Shown piece after piece: positions 42,276 through 53,731 of a stretch of 64,000 nucleotides of DNA (positions within the stretch are counted from its first letter, which is position 1; each line of letters begins with the position of its first letter). The translations under genes and the position numbers were made by a program. The stretch covers positions 5,127,011-5,191,010 of the forward strand of contig CM056564.1 in NCBI GenBank assembly GCA_029721515.1, written 5' to 3'. The DNA is from Synanceia verrucosa. Lineage: Eukaryota; Chordata; Actinopteri; Perciformes; Synanceiidae. The notes beneath the pieces are model-generated. The model did not search any database and was not told the origin of the DNA. It saw only the letters and a list, made by a program, of their open reading frames with translations.

Positions 42276-42792
42276 TGTCATGCCTGTTAAGCTAAGTCAT
42301 GTTTACTATTTCTGTTTTGTCATTTAGTCTTGTCATTTCCTGTTTTACTTTGAAATTAATTGTGTTCCCTCTCATTTCAGCTTCACTACTTCCTGTCCTC
42401 CTGTTTCCCACATCTGGTGAATGTCTGCCCCGCCCCTGATCCCTAGTGTATAAATGTCTGTGTCTGCCACTGTCTAGTGCCAGTACGCCTTGTGTCCTTT
42501 ATGCCAAGCCACCAGACGATCTTCCATGTCATTGCTTCTCGTCCATGTCAGGTTCCCCGTCAGTGTGTTTTCTGTCTAGCTGTCTTTGCCACTGTCACTT
42601 TGTTTCTTCCCCATGTGTTTGTCAGTCAGCGTAGTCAGTATCTGTTAGTTCCTCACCTTTTGTAAGCACCTTTTGTCAATCGTTTGTAGTTCCTCTCATT
42701 AGGAGAGCACTTCCTGCTAGTATTTGGATTTACTGTAGATCTGTCTCATTTTGTTTCCTCTTTTGTAGCACTCTTGTTTTTGCAGAGTAGAT
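42276..42792 (+). mobile_element. LTR fragment, copy 1 (5' part)
   Basis: Starts TGTCATG and shares TTGTCATTTCCTGTTTTA and CCCTCTCATTTCAGCTTCAC with 62570-63496. TATAAA is at 42449-42454 in the comparable position. A MITE at 42795 interrupts it, and no matching 3' half is seen beyond. Gypsy-type by general look only. Confidence 0.55.
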
Positions 42793-42794
42793 TA

Positions 42795-43157
42795 CACTGC
42801 AAAAAATCAAAATCTTGCCAGGAATATTTGTCTTATGTCTAGTCAAATTATGTCTATACACTTAATTTCAGACAATATCACTTAGAACAAAATTTGCACT
42901 AAGACGGAGGGCCTTGTTTCTCAGAAATTATGTCTTATTTCAAGAAATCTTATAGAGACATTTTCACTTGGTCCATTGGCAGATTTTTTGCTTAATTCAA
43001 GCAAAAAAATTCAAGCAAAAACAAGCTTGAATTCAGCAAAAAAATCTGCCAATGGACCAAGCATTTTTGGCTTGAATAAGATAAGATTCGTGTATAGACA
43101 TAATTTGACTAGAAATAAGACAAATATTCTTGACAAGATTTAGATTTTTTTGCAGTG
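42795..43157. mobile_element. Palindromic MITE with TA target duplication
   Basis: CACTGCAAAAAATC on the left and TTTTTTTGCAGTG on the right, with TA on each side (42793-42794, 43158-43159). Arms of about 65 bp at the tips are near-identical inverted copies, and the centre folds again (CTTGGTCCATTGGCAGATTT against its complement). 363 bp, non-coding; TA target suggests a Tc1/mariner-type source. Confidence 0.75.
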
Positions 43158-43159
43158 TA

Positions 43160-45359
43160 GAACTTTGTGTAATGGGCAATCCAATCATAAAACACTTGTA
43201 TTCTTAGTTGAGTGGATGTTGAACTGAGGTGAATGGAATAAACCAGGTAGCAGAGGAGAGACTGAATATGAATCCAGGTTTTAGCAGACTGAGAGGGACA
43301 GAGCTGGTCCTTCCAGTCCTGAAAAAAAATTAACTGAGGACCAAGAAAACATTCCAGGTCTGTCATATAGACAATGAACCAGCCTTGGATTTTAAAGAAA
43401 AGTGGTGAATGAATTAGCATAGAGGAGGGAATGAGATGCTGTTATACTATCAGATGCATAAGAAAATGTTCCCCCCACAGCAAACTGAAAGAGACCCTGA
43501 GGCTTCTGTTACAGTGAGAGACTTTTCCTGAACTACTGAGAAGCTGCCATGCTACCACGCTACTATAATCCTAAAGATGTAAGTGACAAAAGCCAAGATA
43601 AGATGACAAGACGGTGATGATCTGGTGAGCATAATACATAGAGAATATACTGTATTAGTTGATTTTGGTACCATGAGATAACCAGCAGTGTTGCGCATGA
43701 TTGTGTTTACTGAACACGCACACATTTTCAGTGAACGATGAACTGAATGGATCAGTTTTTATGTAATGACATGAACAGGACAACACTGGTTGGGGATAAC
43801 ACGTTACAAAGTGACTTTAGCTCTCGAGTTCATGGACGAGGAGACAGAACAAAGACCAGAATGTAAAAAGTGTAAAATGTAAAACATTTTACTGTGAAGG
43901 ACTGTTTGTACTACCTGTCAACTTTGTGATATTAAAGAGCAGAAAAGAGAGATCTGGTATCCAACCTCTTTTTTTCACAATAAGGAGCTTTATTTTGAAA
44001 CTGTCTGGCAGTTATAAATCTCAGGTGAAGTTACAGAGTAATCCAAAATAAATGTAGCTAGTACGCCTGTAACTGTACACAAAATACAGTTCGGCATGTT
44101 CTCAGTTTTGAAAGCCACAGTTTGATTTTTTTTCTGTTTGATATGGGAAGAAAGCGAACCCCCCCCCCAAAAAAAATGTCTTTCAATCATTAAAATTCAA
44201 ATTATTATGATTTTTCAAGACTTTTCCACCCAATTTTCCCTCATTTTTTAGTTTTAGACAGTATAACATAGAAAAATAGAAACTATATAATCCTGCTACT
44301 ATAAATCAAATATAAAATAAAAAATAAAATATTACTTCAACTAAATGCATTAGCTTTACCCCCTTAACGCCTGAATTCATTTACAGTTGAAAATGTGTTT
44401 TTGCATTCAAACTGATGCTAAATTAGGTGGGGAGTGTTAATTTGTCTACATGAATAAATATGAATTTAGATATGATGCAAATTAGCCACAACAGGCATTA
44501 ATGGTAAACCATTTCTTGCAAAGGGTTAATATGAACAAATCAGCATTGGGGGAATACAGACAATATCTGGGCTGCAATCTGGATTAAAGCGGCCATGATG
44601 CAAATTTGAGACAATCTTAAGGGGTGAAGACAAAGCATCTGTGTGGCTTGAAAGAATGAGCTGCTGTTCTACTCTGCACATGTGATTCAGGGTCAATGTG
44701 TGCTCATTCAATATGTCCATGTGGAACTCACATAGATTTTATGTTTTGCATCGAACAACATTTTTAGTTCCTTTTTTCTCAACGTACTCTGCTGCTTCAG
44801 TTAAGCTGTGTGCTCAACCGAACAGGTGCATAATGGTTCAGTACATGAAGCATTACAGGCTTAGAAATTAGTAGTCAAACAAATTACTAAGGGAATAAGT
44901 AGGGATTACTTTTTAAAAAAGTAACTGGTAATATGTCATCTAAACTACCCCTAATACCAGTATTTTGTCCTTGGATAGGCAGACTGTTTGGACAAGACTC
45001 CTCACAGTTCAACACTCAAGGCATTTATCATTTGCAGCTACAAGAAAATTGGTGAATGTAGTTCTTGTTGTTTATTTTACTGACTTTTTTTTTTTCGGCA
45101 ACTTGTGCAGAGTTTTTTTAAGCAGCAGAAACATCTTAACTTTTGTTCTCATGAAATGAAGAAATTACCTCAAATAGCTCTTCATTGTTTCGACATTCAT
45201 GTTTAACAGCTGTCATAGTGGAAATCAAAGGGAGCACAACAACAGATACGATCTGAAATCCACACATTTCTATTAAGATACACTGTAATACACTTAACTG
45301 AAAGATTTGATTTGTGTAGAGTTTAAAAACAAATCATTCAGAAACTAAGATGGAAGACT
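43160..45359. other. No gene; one small TTAA-flanked repeat
   Basis: 44362-44530 has inverted CTTAACGCCTG...CAGGCATTAATGG and a second GGGTTAA edge, suggesting a small TTAA-type element. Nothing else is recognised before lyz. Confidence 0.4.
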
Positions 45360-45365
45360 TTTATT
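45360..45365 (-). terminator. lyz poly(A) signal (AATAAA)
   Basis: AATAAA on the minus strand, 32 bases beyond the lysozyme stop codon. This implies a compact 3' UTR. Confidence 0.65.
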
Positions 45366-45397
45366 ATTGATGACAGCATCCTGGTTCCATGTGTTGA

Positions 45398-45464
45398 TTA
45401 AACACCACATCCTGACAAATAGGAGCTCACGTCATGGTTCTTGCAGTGGTTGCGCCAGGCCACC
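45398..45464 (-). CDS. lyz: lyz exon 4 with stop codon
   Basis: Completes the split Trp and encodes VAWRNHCKNHDVSSYLSGCGV, then TAA. The last two cysteines of the fold are here. The acceptor is GCTTTCAG. Confidence 0.94.
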
Positions 45465-46643
45465 CTGAAAGCAAACAGTGGGTCATCATCCACTACATCA
45501 TCTTAGAGGATCTGTGGAGCGAACACATCACAGTCACATGATCAGATCTTACCAAGCGTTGATGCCGTTGGGATCCGTAACGACACGTTTGGCACAATTG
45601 ATCGCCACAGTGACATCATTGGTCAGAAGCTCTGTGAAAAAACAATTTGATGCTAATTAAAAAGTGTACATTAATGTAACTGTATGTACAGTATGCACAA
45701 CACAATGTGTATAATGAGAGTAATAACTTCACTGGCAAAAGCAACACTAGCCAAATTTGCTTCTCCGTCTCTCATCCACTTAAGTCCTCCATCATTGAGA
45801 CCTGATACTTTCTGAAAAATCAGGTATACATTTTTGTAGAAACAGCAGCCTGATGCCACTGCTAAGGTCGATGAGAAAACTTAGACCACCTTTAACAGCA
45901 AATTAGGTATTAGGTAAAAAGTCTGCAGAGCATGTCAGACACTTTTACATAACACAGAGGCATGTAATTTACTGATAATACATGGGAATTGTACATGAAC
46001 AGTATGTATATTGTGTTATTACAGCTTGCATGGTGATTCAGGGCAAGAAACAAAAATGGAGGAAAACATCCCGATGTAGTTAACGTTTTAAGTGTAGAGG
46101 TTCATCACTGACCGCTGCACTGGATGTGACATGCGTTAGATGTCTGTGTGCGGCCATCATTACACCACCAGCGGCTGTTGATCTGGAAGATGCCGTAGTC
46201 GGTTGAACCGTCAGTGTTGTGGTTGGTGGCTGTAGTGCTGTAATCTGACTCCCACTTGGTCAGACAAACCCCTGCAGAGGAAACGTAGCAGACCAACTTA
46301 TAGACCCATTTGGGCTGAAACTAAAAACTCTGAAACCTGAGACCTTGACTTGAGACTTGTGTAATCCTTCACCATGACCACCAGCTCTACATAAATCTTT
46401 GTCATCCTGATCATTGCAGTGATGGACACCACTCTCATTCTGCAGGATAAATGTGAAGGCTGCATGTATAAAAATATTTCTGAGCAAATGAGGGTGGAAC
46501 ACAGGCTCATACTCACAGTTTGCCAGGCTGACGCCATGGAAACCACCCATCCCATGAGCCTTCAGCACTCGGGCCCATTCACAGCGCTGGTAGACCTTAG
46601 CGCTGGCCAAACCCACCAAGAGCAGAAACACGAGACTCTTCAT
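45398..46643 (-). CDS. lyz: Lysozyme C precursor (four exons, 143 aa)
   Basis: Secreted c-type lysozyme (GH22); the family cleaves the beta-1,4 bond between N-acetylmuramic acid and N-acetylglucosamine in bacterial peptidoglycan. Exons on the minus strand join into 144 codons including stop. Residues 1-15 are a signal peptide (MKSLVFLLLVGLASA), and the mature protein begins KVYQRCEWAR. Catalytic Glu35 (KWESDY) and Asp52 (STDYGIFQINSR) are at the standard mature positions. All eight disulfide cysteines are present. Length and the four-exon structure match vertebrate lysozyme C. All splice sites are GT-AG with in-frame split codons. A TATA box lies just upstream and a poly(A) signal just downstream, so the gene looks intact and functional. 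A g-type lysozyme is excluded by size and motifs. Confidence 0.95.
45553..45631 (-). CDS. lyz: lyz exon 3
   Basis: Encodes E-LLTNDVTVAINCAKRVVTD to NGINA plus two bases of Trp. The acceptor is TTTTTTCACAG and the donor GTAAGA. The NCAKRVV segment is typical of c-type lysozymes. Confidence 0.94.
46113..46271 (-). CDS. lyz: lyz exon 2 (both catalytic residues)
   Basis: Encodes W-VCLTKWESDY through DYGIFQINSRWWCNDG to HIQCS, carrying mature Glu35 and Asp52. The acceptor is CTCTGCAG and the donor is GTCAGT. The exon is 159 bp, the usual size for this exon in the family. Confidence 0.95.
46517..46643 (-). CDS. lyz: lyz exon 1 (signal peptide and mature N-terminus)
   Basis: Encodes residues 1-42 and the first base of Trp43, ending GVSLAN. 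The donor is AACT|GTGAGT. Reading through it would give an unrelated tail, so the 127-residue open frame here is exon plus intron. Confidence 0.95.
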
Positions 46644-46680
46644 GATGGAGCGAATGTTTTCTCAGCTGCTGCTGAATGTG

Positions 46681-46688
46681 CTTTTATA
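46681..46688 (-). promoter_or_regulatory. lyz TATA box
   Basis: TATAAAAG on the minus strand, 38 bases before the lysozyme ATG. With the usual spacing of about 30 bp, transcription would start near 46655, leaving a 5' UTR of only about ten bases. Confidence 0.7.
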
Positions 46689-47995
46689 ATCGAGAAGCTC
46701 AGCTGAAACTGCTGATGCTGCATCATTTTTAACATACTTCTTGTTTTCTTTGAACCTCGTCCAATCCCGACAAAGCTGTTGAAACAGTTGGGGATTTCTC
46801 TTTTTGTGCAGTTTGAATCTGGATTGTTTTGTGTTTGAACTTTGAGCAGCTGTTTGTTTAAGGCAGAGTGAGATATGAAAGGCTGCTGTGAAGATCAAGC
46901 ACAAAGTCAAGTTTAGCTGATTGTCAAGTTACTCTTTAACTATGGCTGTCAAAATTAGCACGTATGTAGCTACACATTTCAGGCAGTTTGTCCAAGTAGT
47001 TACAATCGCACAAATTAGCACATTAGCGTTAACACTGAGAGCCCTATGTTGTCTGTGATAAATAGGAGGAGAATGATCATCTGCAGTTTGAAAGAGGGTG
47101 GAGTGAGTAACTTCATTCATTATTTAAATCCACAGCACAGGAATCTGTGTTTTACCTTTGGTGCTTTTCTTTTACTTATCAGGCTGGTATATCATACTGT
47201 ATATCATATGCACAGATTCTGAGTTTATAGCTTCTCTCATGGCAGAATACAATAACTGTCCTCAGGAAAATTTAGTGAAGCAAACTCAAACACAGCTAAA
47301 CAAGTATTTGGTTCTACCCCATCTAGGGGAGTATTAAGTGGAAGTTTCACCTTTGTTGATTACATTTGCTGGTTGATATTGTGATGATGGTTGATGTTAG
47401 TATCATAACTTTAATCTACATAGGAGTAATTTAACATTTAATTGAGGCTGATCTAAACTATACTTCACCGATTTTTCGCCACATTCACAGCATGGCTCTT
47501 GGGATGGCAATATTTGTCTGTCTGTTGCTTGTCCAAACAGAAATATACCTCAACTATTGAAAGGACTGCCATGAAATTTAGTATGGACAATCATTTTCCC
47601 CAGAGGATGAATTGTTTTGGATTACAATGAAATCCTTCTCATTCTACATGACAGGAAGTGGTGAACATCATCTGAAAGCTCTGAAGCTGAGGATTGATTT
47701 GAGATGTAACAACATTGTCTTAAATTGTTCTAGTCATAAATAAAAGATACACTTTACAATTGATACATGGAATTAGAATAAATTGAGCATGTCTGTGAAG
47801 ATGCAGTCGCATATATTGAGGTCAGAGGTCGACAGATCCCTTTGAATATCACCATGCCAGCTGATTCGAGGAGGGTCCACTCTGGACAGATCAGAGTCCA
47901 TGAGAGGACCAACACATAGAGACGGAGACCATTCACACCTAGAACCAGTTTAGAGTCACAGTTAACCTGAGCTGACTGTCTTTGGACTAAGGGAT
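46689..47995. other. No gene; lyz upstream flank
   Basis: No exon or element recognised. Regulatory sites for lyz may lie here but cannot be named. Confidence 0.5.
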
Positions 47996-48290
47996 GAAAC
48001 TGGAGAACCAGAGAGAACTAGAGAGAGAACCAGAGAGAACTAAGACAGAACCAAGAGAACCAAGAGAGAACCAGGGACAACTAGAGACAACCAAGAGAGA
48101 ACCAGAGAGAGCCAAGAGAACCAGAGACAACCAAGATAGACCCAGAGAAAACCAAGAGAGAACCACAGAGAACCAAGACAGAATCAAGGGAGAACTATAG
48201 AAAACCTAGAGAGAACCAGAGACAACCAGAGGGAACACAGAGGCAACCAGAGAGAACCAGAGGGAACCAGGGAGATCCTGGAGAGAACCA
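47996..48290. repeat. AG/AACC minisatellite
   Basis: Degenerate units of about 9-10 bp (AGAGAACCA variants) over about 295 bp, purine-rich on the plus strand. Both strands stay open through the array because of composition only. Confidence 0.85.
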
Positions 48291-49269
48291 AATAGAAGCA
48301 CAGATGTGGAGCTGCTGTTGTTGCAGAAGGCTCTCTACTGTATTTAAGGTTTATTTCTGGGTTGCTGAGTGTAGCATTCAAATAAGACAAGAAAGATCCA
48401 CCATTTTGGTACTGGGTAAGCTTCTACATTAAGACTTTTTAAGCAGTTTAGAGACATCAATGATTATCTATCTGCAGCAAAGTTGATTTTTGCAGAAAAA
48501 AAGTGAAATTAATGGCCTTTAAATCAGTCTGAAAACTGAAATTTACAGGATTAATAGTACATGGGCTCTGCATGCACAAACACACCAGCATGGTCCTTAA
48601 ACTGTTTCCATGAAGTAGCACATTGTTTTCTTAGGTTGTTATGGTGAAATGACTTGAAACTGTTGACATATAAACCACAACGACTCAGACTGAAAGAAAA
48701 GTGAGAGGTCCACTCTTTATTAATGTTTGCTCATACTGGCCGACAGTCAAAACAAACAGCATACTAAATAAATATGATAAAAAATAGAACAATCAGTTCT
48801 ATGGCATCGAGCCACGTCAGTCTGAGGCTGCTCACACACAGACGGATGAATTCATTGTTGAGTTGGTCCCTGTGGGGAGTTTGAGCTGATAATCTACCCC
48901 CAGACTCACATAAGAGGAATGTAGTTCTCTCAGGAGAGCTGAATTGATTGTCTAAACATTGCACTGATTTTGTATTTGTGGGGCAAAGTTTGGGGTTTTC
49001 CCAGTCAGTTTTCTTGGATTGGCATCTAGTGGTCATCAGAGGACCTGCAGCCTTGTGAGGAATGATAAACCTGATGATAAAAGTTTGGACTGGAAGGAAA
49101 TTTTTACAAATAACATCAATGGAATGAATGTGTGATTATTTCTTATTTATGTATGATTGTTTATGATACAGGTGATGAAGAGCATTTTAGATAGTAAGGG
49201 CATTTTTGGTGTGTAGGGACTGTTTTAATGATGAGGACATTTTGTTTAGGTAATTGAGAACTCAGAGAA
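48291..49269. other. No gene seen
   Basis: Nothing recognised. Confidence 0.5.
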
Positions 49270-49981
49270 CCTAGGCTTACTCGACTGAACCCAAACACAT
49301 GACTGGTAAAAAGAATTTCAAAATAAAAGATTTGAAACAAAAAGCATAAAAAAAGAAAAAAGACACTGACATTGACATTGAAACCCTGACACTGACTAGA
49401 AAAACTACAAATGTTAATAAACCAAACGTGTTTCACTTGGAAGGAAGTAATAAAAAAGCTAACAAACAAAAACACTCTGAGGCTGACTAAGCTGTTGAAA
49501 GACAGAAATGAAAATCACCCAAAAGAGGAAAAAGGCAACAAACTAAACAACAAAGTAAAGGTGCTCACAAAAGGTGAACAAAAAACAAAAACTGACTACA
49601 CTGAACACTGACACACTAACAACCAAAGTACAAAAAAAAAAAAAGAAAATGCGCACAGGACACACAGTAGACAAACTTTCACCTGAGTTGAATGCTGATG
49701 CTGACATGGACTGGCTGATCGTGTGCTATGCTGAACAAGACAAACTGGCACAGGACAGGGGGAAACATGACTATTTAACCATGAGGAAACAGAAAACAGC
49801 TGGAGACAATGAAAGGTTGACAATCACTAGATGGGAAAAAAGGAGGGCCAGAAGTGGAGTGGCTGAAACACAAATGAAACAGTTTCTACAAAATAAAACA
49901 GGAAATAAAAACACAAAAGACAACACAAACAAAACTGTAACTTGAGTAACTTGACGAGACATGGGAGGTGAGAACATGACA
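49270..49981 (-). mobile_element. LTR, copy 2 (reverse orientation)
   Basis: On the minus strand it begins TGTCATGTTCTCACC and shares ATTTCCTGTTTTATTTTG and the T-rich body with 62570-63496, ending near GTTTGGGTTCAGTCG. The TATA position reads TTAAATAG, so the core promoter looks lost. No internal element sequence adjoins. Confidence 0.5.
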
Positions 49982-50389
49982 CTGATCATTTTGGTTAACA
50001 GATTTTGGAAAATGAGGATGTTTTTTTTGGTCCTCACTTCTCTAAAGACATTCAGGGTTTCGACTTTGATACAAAAAGTACATATTAAATGTGTATGTGT
50101 GCAAACACTGAATGACAAACACTGTACAAAGGTGATGACAGTGTTTTTTAGATTAAAGAGAAATTCATCATGGATTATTGGGAGTCGCACTGCTCGCTTT
50201 AATGACACCAACACTTTGCACAAAGTTCCAAAAGAAGAGGAGCTGCCTGTCACTGCTGCTTCCAGACGTTTTATCATACAGAGCTGTAATCACACTCATA
50301 ATGGAGTTCCTGAACTCCATTTACTGCACTAACTTTCTCTATTCTCTCCCCGCGCTGTGTTTTCAGACTCCTCTTCGTCAAAATGCCCT

Positions 50390-50540
50390 CGCTCGCTCTC
50401 TCCTCTCTCTCTGTCTCATCTCAAACCTGAAACACTGGCAGAGAGCGCAATTAATCAGCCGGCCGAGCGAAGGCAGTCGGATCAATTAAGCCCCACACAG
50501 AGTGGGGAGACGAGAATGGATCCATCTGAGAGGCAGCCTG
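50390..50540. promoter_or_regulatory. Candidate conserved non-coding element
   Basis: Balanced-composition block with GCGCAATTAATCAGCC and GGATCAATTAAGCCCC (paired homeodomain-like sites) amid AT-rich DNA, with no repeat signature and no coding evidence. Conservation is inferred from appearance only. Confidence 0.3.
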
Positions 50541-50798
50541 AGGAGATGTTGAAAACAGTGTAAACAATGATGGAGCAGGTCGCGGGTGCAGCCGTGAATT
50601 CCTAAAATGCTTCTGCAGCAAAGAAAATACTTTTCCTGCTAAGCTGCTGTTTATATTACATTTATTTCCAATTTAATTAATGTCACCTCATTTAGTTAAC
50701 TTGGAAACACTTTATAATAAACCATTAATTCTGCATTAAGATAGTTCAGCAACAATCGAGATCAAAATGGTTACTCTTTTCATCTTAAAAGTTACATG

Positions 50799-51170
50799 TT
50801 AACTCATTGAGTGCCAGCCCTTTTAGAAAACAGAGCTGTTGTGCTAGTATTTTGGGCCATTTGAGTCATTTTAAAGAAAACACTAAATAGCTCAAATAAA
50901 AGAAGAGACTCTCTGTTTCATCATGGAAAAATGATTGGTTTTACCTTGTTCCATTGTTTTATCTGAACTTCAGTGGAGGCTATTTTCACCAAAATCACCA
51001 CTTTTTTTTCTAACACTGATTGCTCTGCAGCGGCACGGTGGTGTACAGCAAGAAGGTACCAGGTTCGATTCCCGGGTTCGATGCATGAAAGTGTCCTCTT
51101 GTGCCAGTTGTCGAAAAATCACTTTGACGTATTTATATGTCATTGGACCTCAAGCTTTGGATTTTAAATG
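50799..51170. mobile_element. TTAA-type MITE family, copy c, carrying a SINE fragment
   Basis: TTAACTCATTGAGTGCCAGC start, shared middle (CTTGTTCCATTGTTTTATC), then a short SINE fragment at 51028-51085 (GCGGCACGGTGGTGTA, GGTTCGATTCCCGG), then the decayed right part (AAATCACTTTGACGTATTTA). Confidence 0.55.
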
Positions 51171-52235
51171 GCGTACTTAACCCCCAACTTGTCCCCTGGG
51201 CGCTTTGTAAACTGCTAACCTACAGGATGAGTTAAATGCAGAGGACAAATTTCATGTATGTACTTATATATAAGTAACAATAAAGGCTGTTTTCCATGCA
51301 TATAAGTGATGATATAATACAGTCATTTCAAGTTCCCAGTATGTTAGTATGCATCTCATATACTTTGAACAAATATGAGTGGGACTAAAGTGAGAAACTA
51401 AATCTAATATGCTGAATTATTCTTTGAGGCCATGTGTACTGAGTGCGTGTGATTGTTTTTGTTTGTAGCTCAAAAGATGAATGATTATCTTTTTCATTTT
51501 CCTGTCTGAAGCACAGTTAACCCTCACTCACTGTTCATTACCTTTCTGACATTGGAAGACAGTGATTGAAACACATTATCACTGCAAAAATAGTTTGTAG
51601 GCATGATGAATCAATAAATAAGCAGTGTTGATGAAAATAATGGATATTTATTTAGTGTTGAAGTTTTTCATCTTCTTTGGGTATAAACTACAGGGAAAGT
51701 TTTAAATAGTACATTCAGCCTCAGCCATTAACAGCTCATGTTGTTAGAGGGTGTATTTTAACCATGCTGGCAGCATGGCTCTGACTACAGACATTCATGG
51801 TTCCCAGAAGATAAATCCAGATGACGTTGGTGATCCCCTGACTTTGCCCCTAGTGCTCCCATGAGGTTTACATTATCATTTTTTAATTTTTATGTGAAAT
51901 ATCTTGATGGGTTGATGGTTAAAATGGGCTTCAAATTGGTGTTTTTTTGTAAGAGATAGAGATAAATTATGATTGGATGTTCCAAAACTGCAACTGGCTT
52001 AAATTCTTCCATTATATTCCTATAAATCAGGACATTATTGGTCATCATCCAGGCTGGACTGTGATTGGTAATGAGTCAACAGTCCTGCTTATCACAGATG
52101 GTAGATATTATATAGGAGATGTCTGTGGTTTATCTGTATAGTGTGTGACTTTAAACTGATGGATCACCGTGTCAGAAGGTGTTTGGCTTCAGACCACCTG
52201 AGAGCTGCTAGATTTTCAAAATCTGTTCTTGGTGG
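51171..52235. other. No gene seen
   Basis: Nothing recognised. Confidence 0.5.
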
Positions 52236-52400
52236 ATCGAATAATCCGACGATGAGAAACCAATAAGTATTTTTAGACACTGTTTAACCGTTTTAACACC
52301 ATGGACAAGTAGATGCTGGTTGTGGAGGTCCAGAATAATATTATAATAACATCATCGACAGACATCGGTGTCGTTCGGCGTTCAGTGGAAACCTACACGT
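52236..52400. mobile_element. MITE fragment related to 6993-7285
   Basis: GACAGACATCGGTGTCGTTC and TTCAGTGGAAAC match the right end of the MITE at 6993-7285 (GACAGACATCGGCGTCATTC, CCAGTGGAAAT). The left part matches 34900-34970 reversed. Confidence 0.5.
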
Positions 52401-52901
52401 GTGTCTTAGTTAGTATGGTGTCCAGCATTAATGGGGCAGCTGGAGAGTCAGAGAGCTTTCAATCAAGCAAAGGCCTCACACACCCATGGTCTACCACCAC
52501 AGGTGTTTGCACTGGTGGTGGCTGATTAAACTCTTGTGAAGTTGTGCACATGCTTTGATAGAACAGCAACAACTTTGGCTGGTTTTCCCAGATTCAGTTA
52601 AGAGGCTCGTAGCACTAAGAGCGTAATGCTCTTTTGGCTCCTGTGAAAGAATAATGTGTTTCCTGCACACTTAGCTTAAGAGGCTCTTCCATGAAGAAGA
52701 AACTCTAAGATTGAGTTGACCCACTCATAACAATCATCATACTGACTGATCACTCACAGATCCAGCCATGACAGGTAAATTAATATTACCATAAGCAAGG
52801 AGTGATTCAAATATATACATATTTTATTTATTTTATACTTCCGAGTTATATTATTTAGCTTTCATTGGTGACATATATATATATGGTGATATTTATGTAT
52901 A

Positions 52902-53250
52902 CACGGTGGTGTAGCAGTTAGCACTGTCGCCTCACAGCAAGAAGGTACCGGGTTCCAATCCCAGCCTTTCTGTGTGGAGTTTGCATGTTCTGTGTCTGTG
53001 TGGGTTCTCTTTGGTACTCCGGCTTCCTCCAACCATCCAAAAACATGCATGGGGATTAGGTTAATTTGTTAATTTAAATTGACCATAGATGTGAATGTGA
53101 GTGTGAGTCGTTGTCTGTCTCTATGTGTCCTGTGATGAACTGGAGACTTGTCCAGGGTGTACCCTGCCTTTCACCCTAAGACAGCTGGGATAGACTCCAG
53201 CCCCCCTGCGACCCTATGAGGATAAGAAGTAGAAAATGGATGGATGGATC
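52902..53250 (+). repeat. tRNA-derived SINE, copy 5 (near full length)
   Basis: Head (ACGGTGGTGTAGCAGTTAGC, CACAGCAAGAAGGTACC, GGGTTCCAATCCC) through body to GTAGAAAATGGATGGATGG. The most complete copy together with 55685. Confidence 0.8.
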
Positions 53251-53273
53251 TACACAACATTATCATAACAACA

Positions 53274-53455
53274 AACTATGGTTGAGGGTATAAAGACTCC
53301 CTGTAACATCAAACATGTTGAGAATATAAAGACTCCATGTCACATTTAACATGTTGAAGTACAAAGACTCCATGTAACATCTAACGTGAGGATATAAAGA
53401 CTCTCTGTAACATCAAACATGTTGAGGATATCAAGACTCCATGTAACATCTGCCA
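53274..53455. repeat. Minisatellite of about 40 bp units
   Basis: Four to five units of GTTGAGGATATAAAGACTCC followed by ATGTAACATCAAACAT, with small differences. Confidence 0.85.
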
Positions 53456-53695
53456 TGGCTTAGACCTGTAAGACATTTGACTTTCACATTGGGGGGAAAG
53501 CAGGATTGCGTCCTGAGATCCACATGAGTGGCAAGAGCTTGTATCAGAAGATGGTGGTACTAGGGATTCAATGTCAGACATGACCACATGACTGAGGGTT
53601 AAGACAACTGGTTCAGTCATTACAAGTTTGAGTTTTACCTTGTCTTGTACTTCCTTAATTGAAGTCAAAGTGAAAAACTCACCATCACAATCCAT

Positions 53696-53724
53696 GTCCT
53701 GGGCCGGGAATCGAACCTGGTGCC
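53696..53724 (-). repeat. Reverse SINE B-box fragment
   Basis: Reverse complement gives GGCACCAGGTTCGATTCCCG and GCCCAGG, the head segment of the SINE. It ends a few bases before the Tc1 copy at 53732. Confidence 0.5.
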
Positions 53725-53731
53725 TTATATA

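Noticed and set aside
46260..46643. 127-residue protein as a separate gene
   Set aside because: It is lysozyme exon 1 read through its splice donor into intron 1; the spliced version fits the family exactly.
49771..50277. 168-codon minus-strand frame
   Set aside because: It runs out of an LTR copy into unique sequence; no domain or gene structure.
52902..53000. tRNA genes at the SINE heads
   Set aside because: Pol III boxes are present but the tRNA cloverleaf is not, and the same body follows in every copy, which identifies SINEs.
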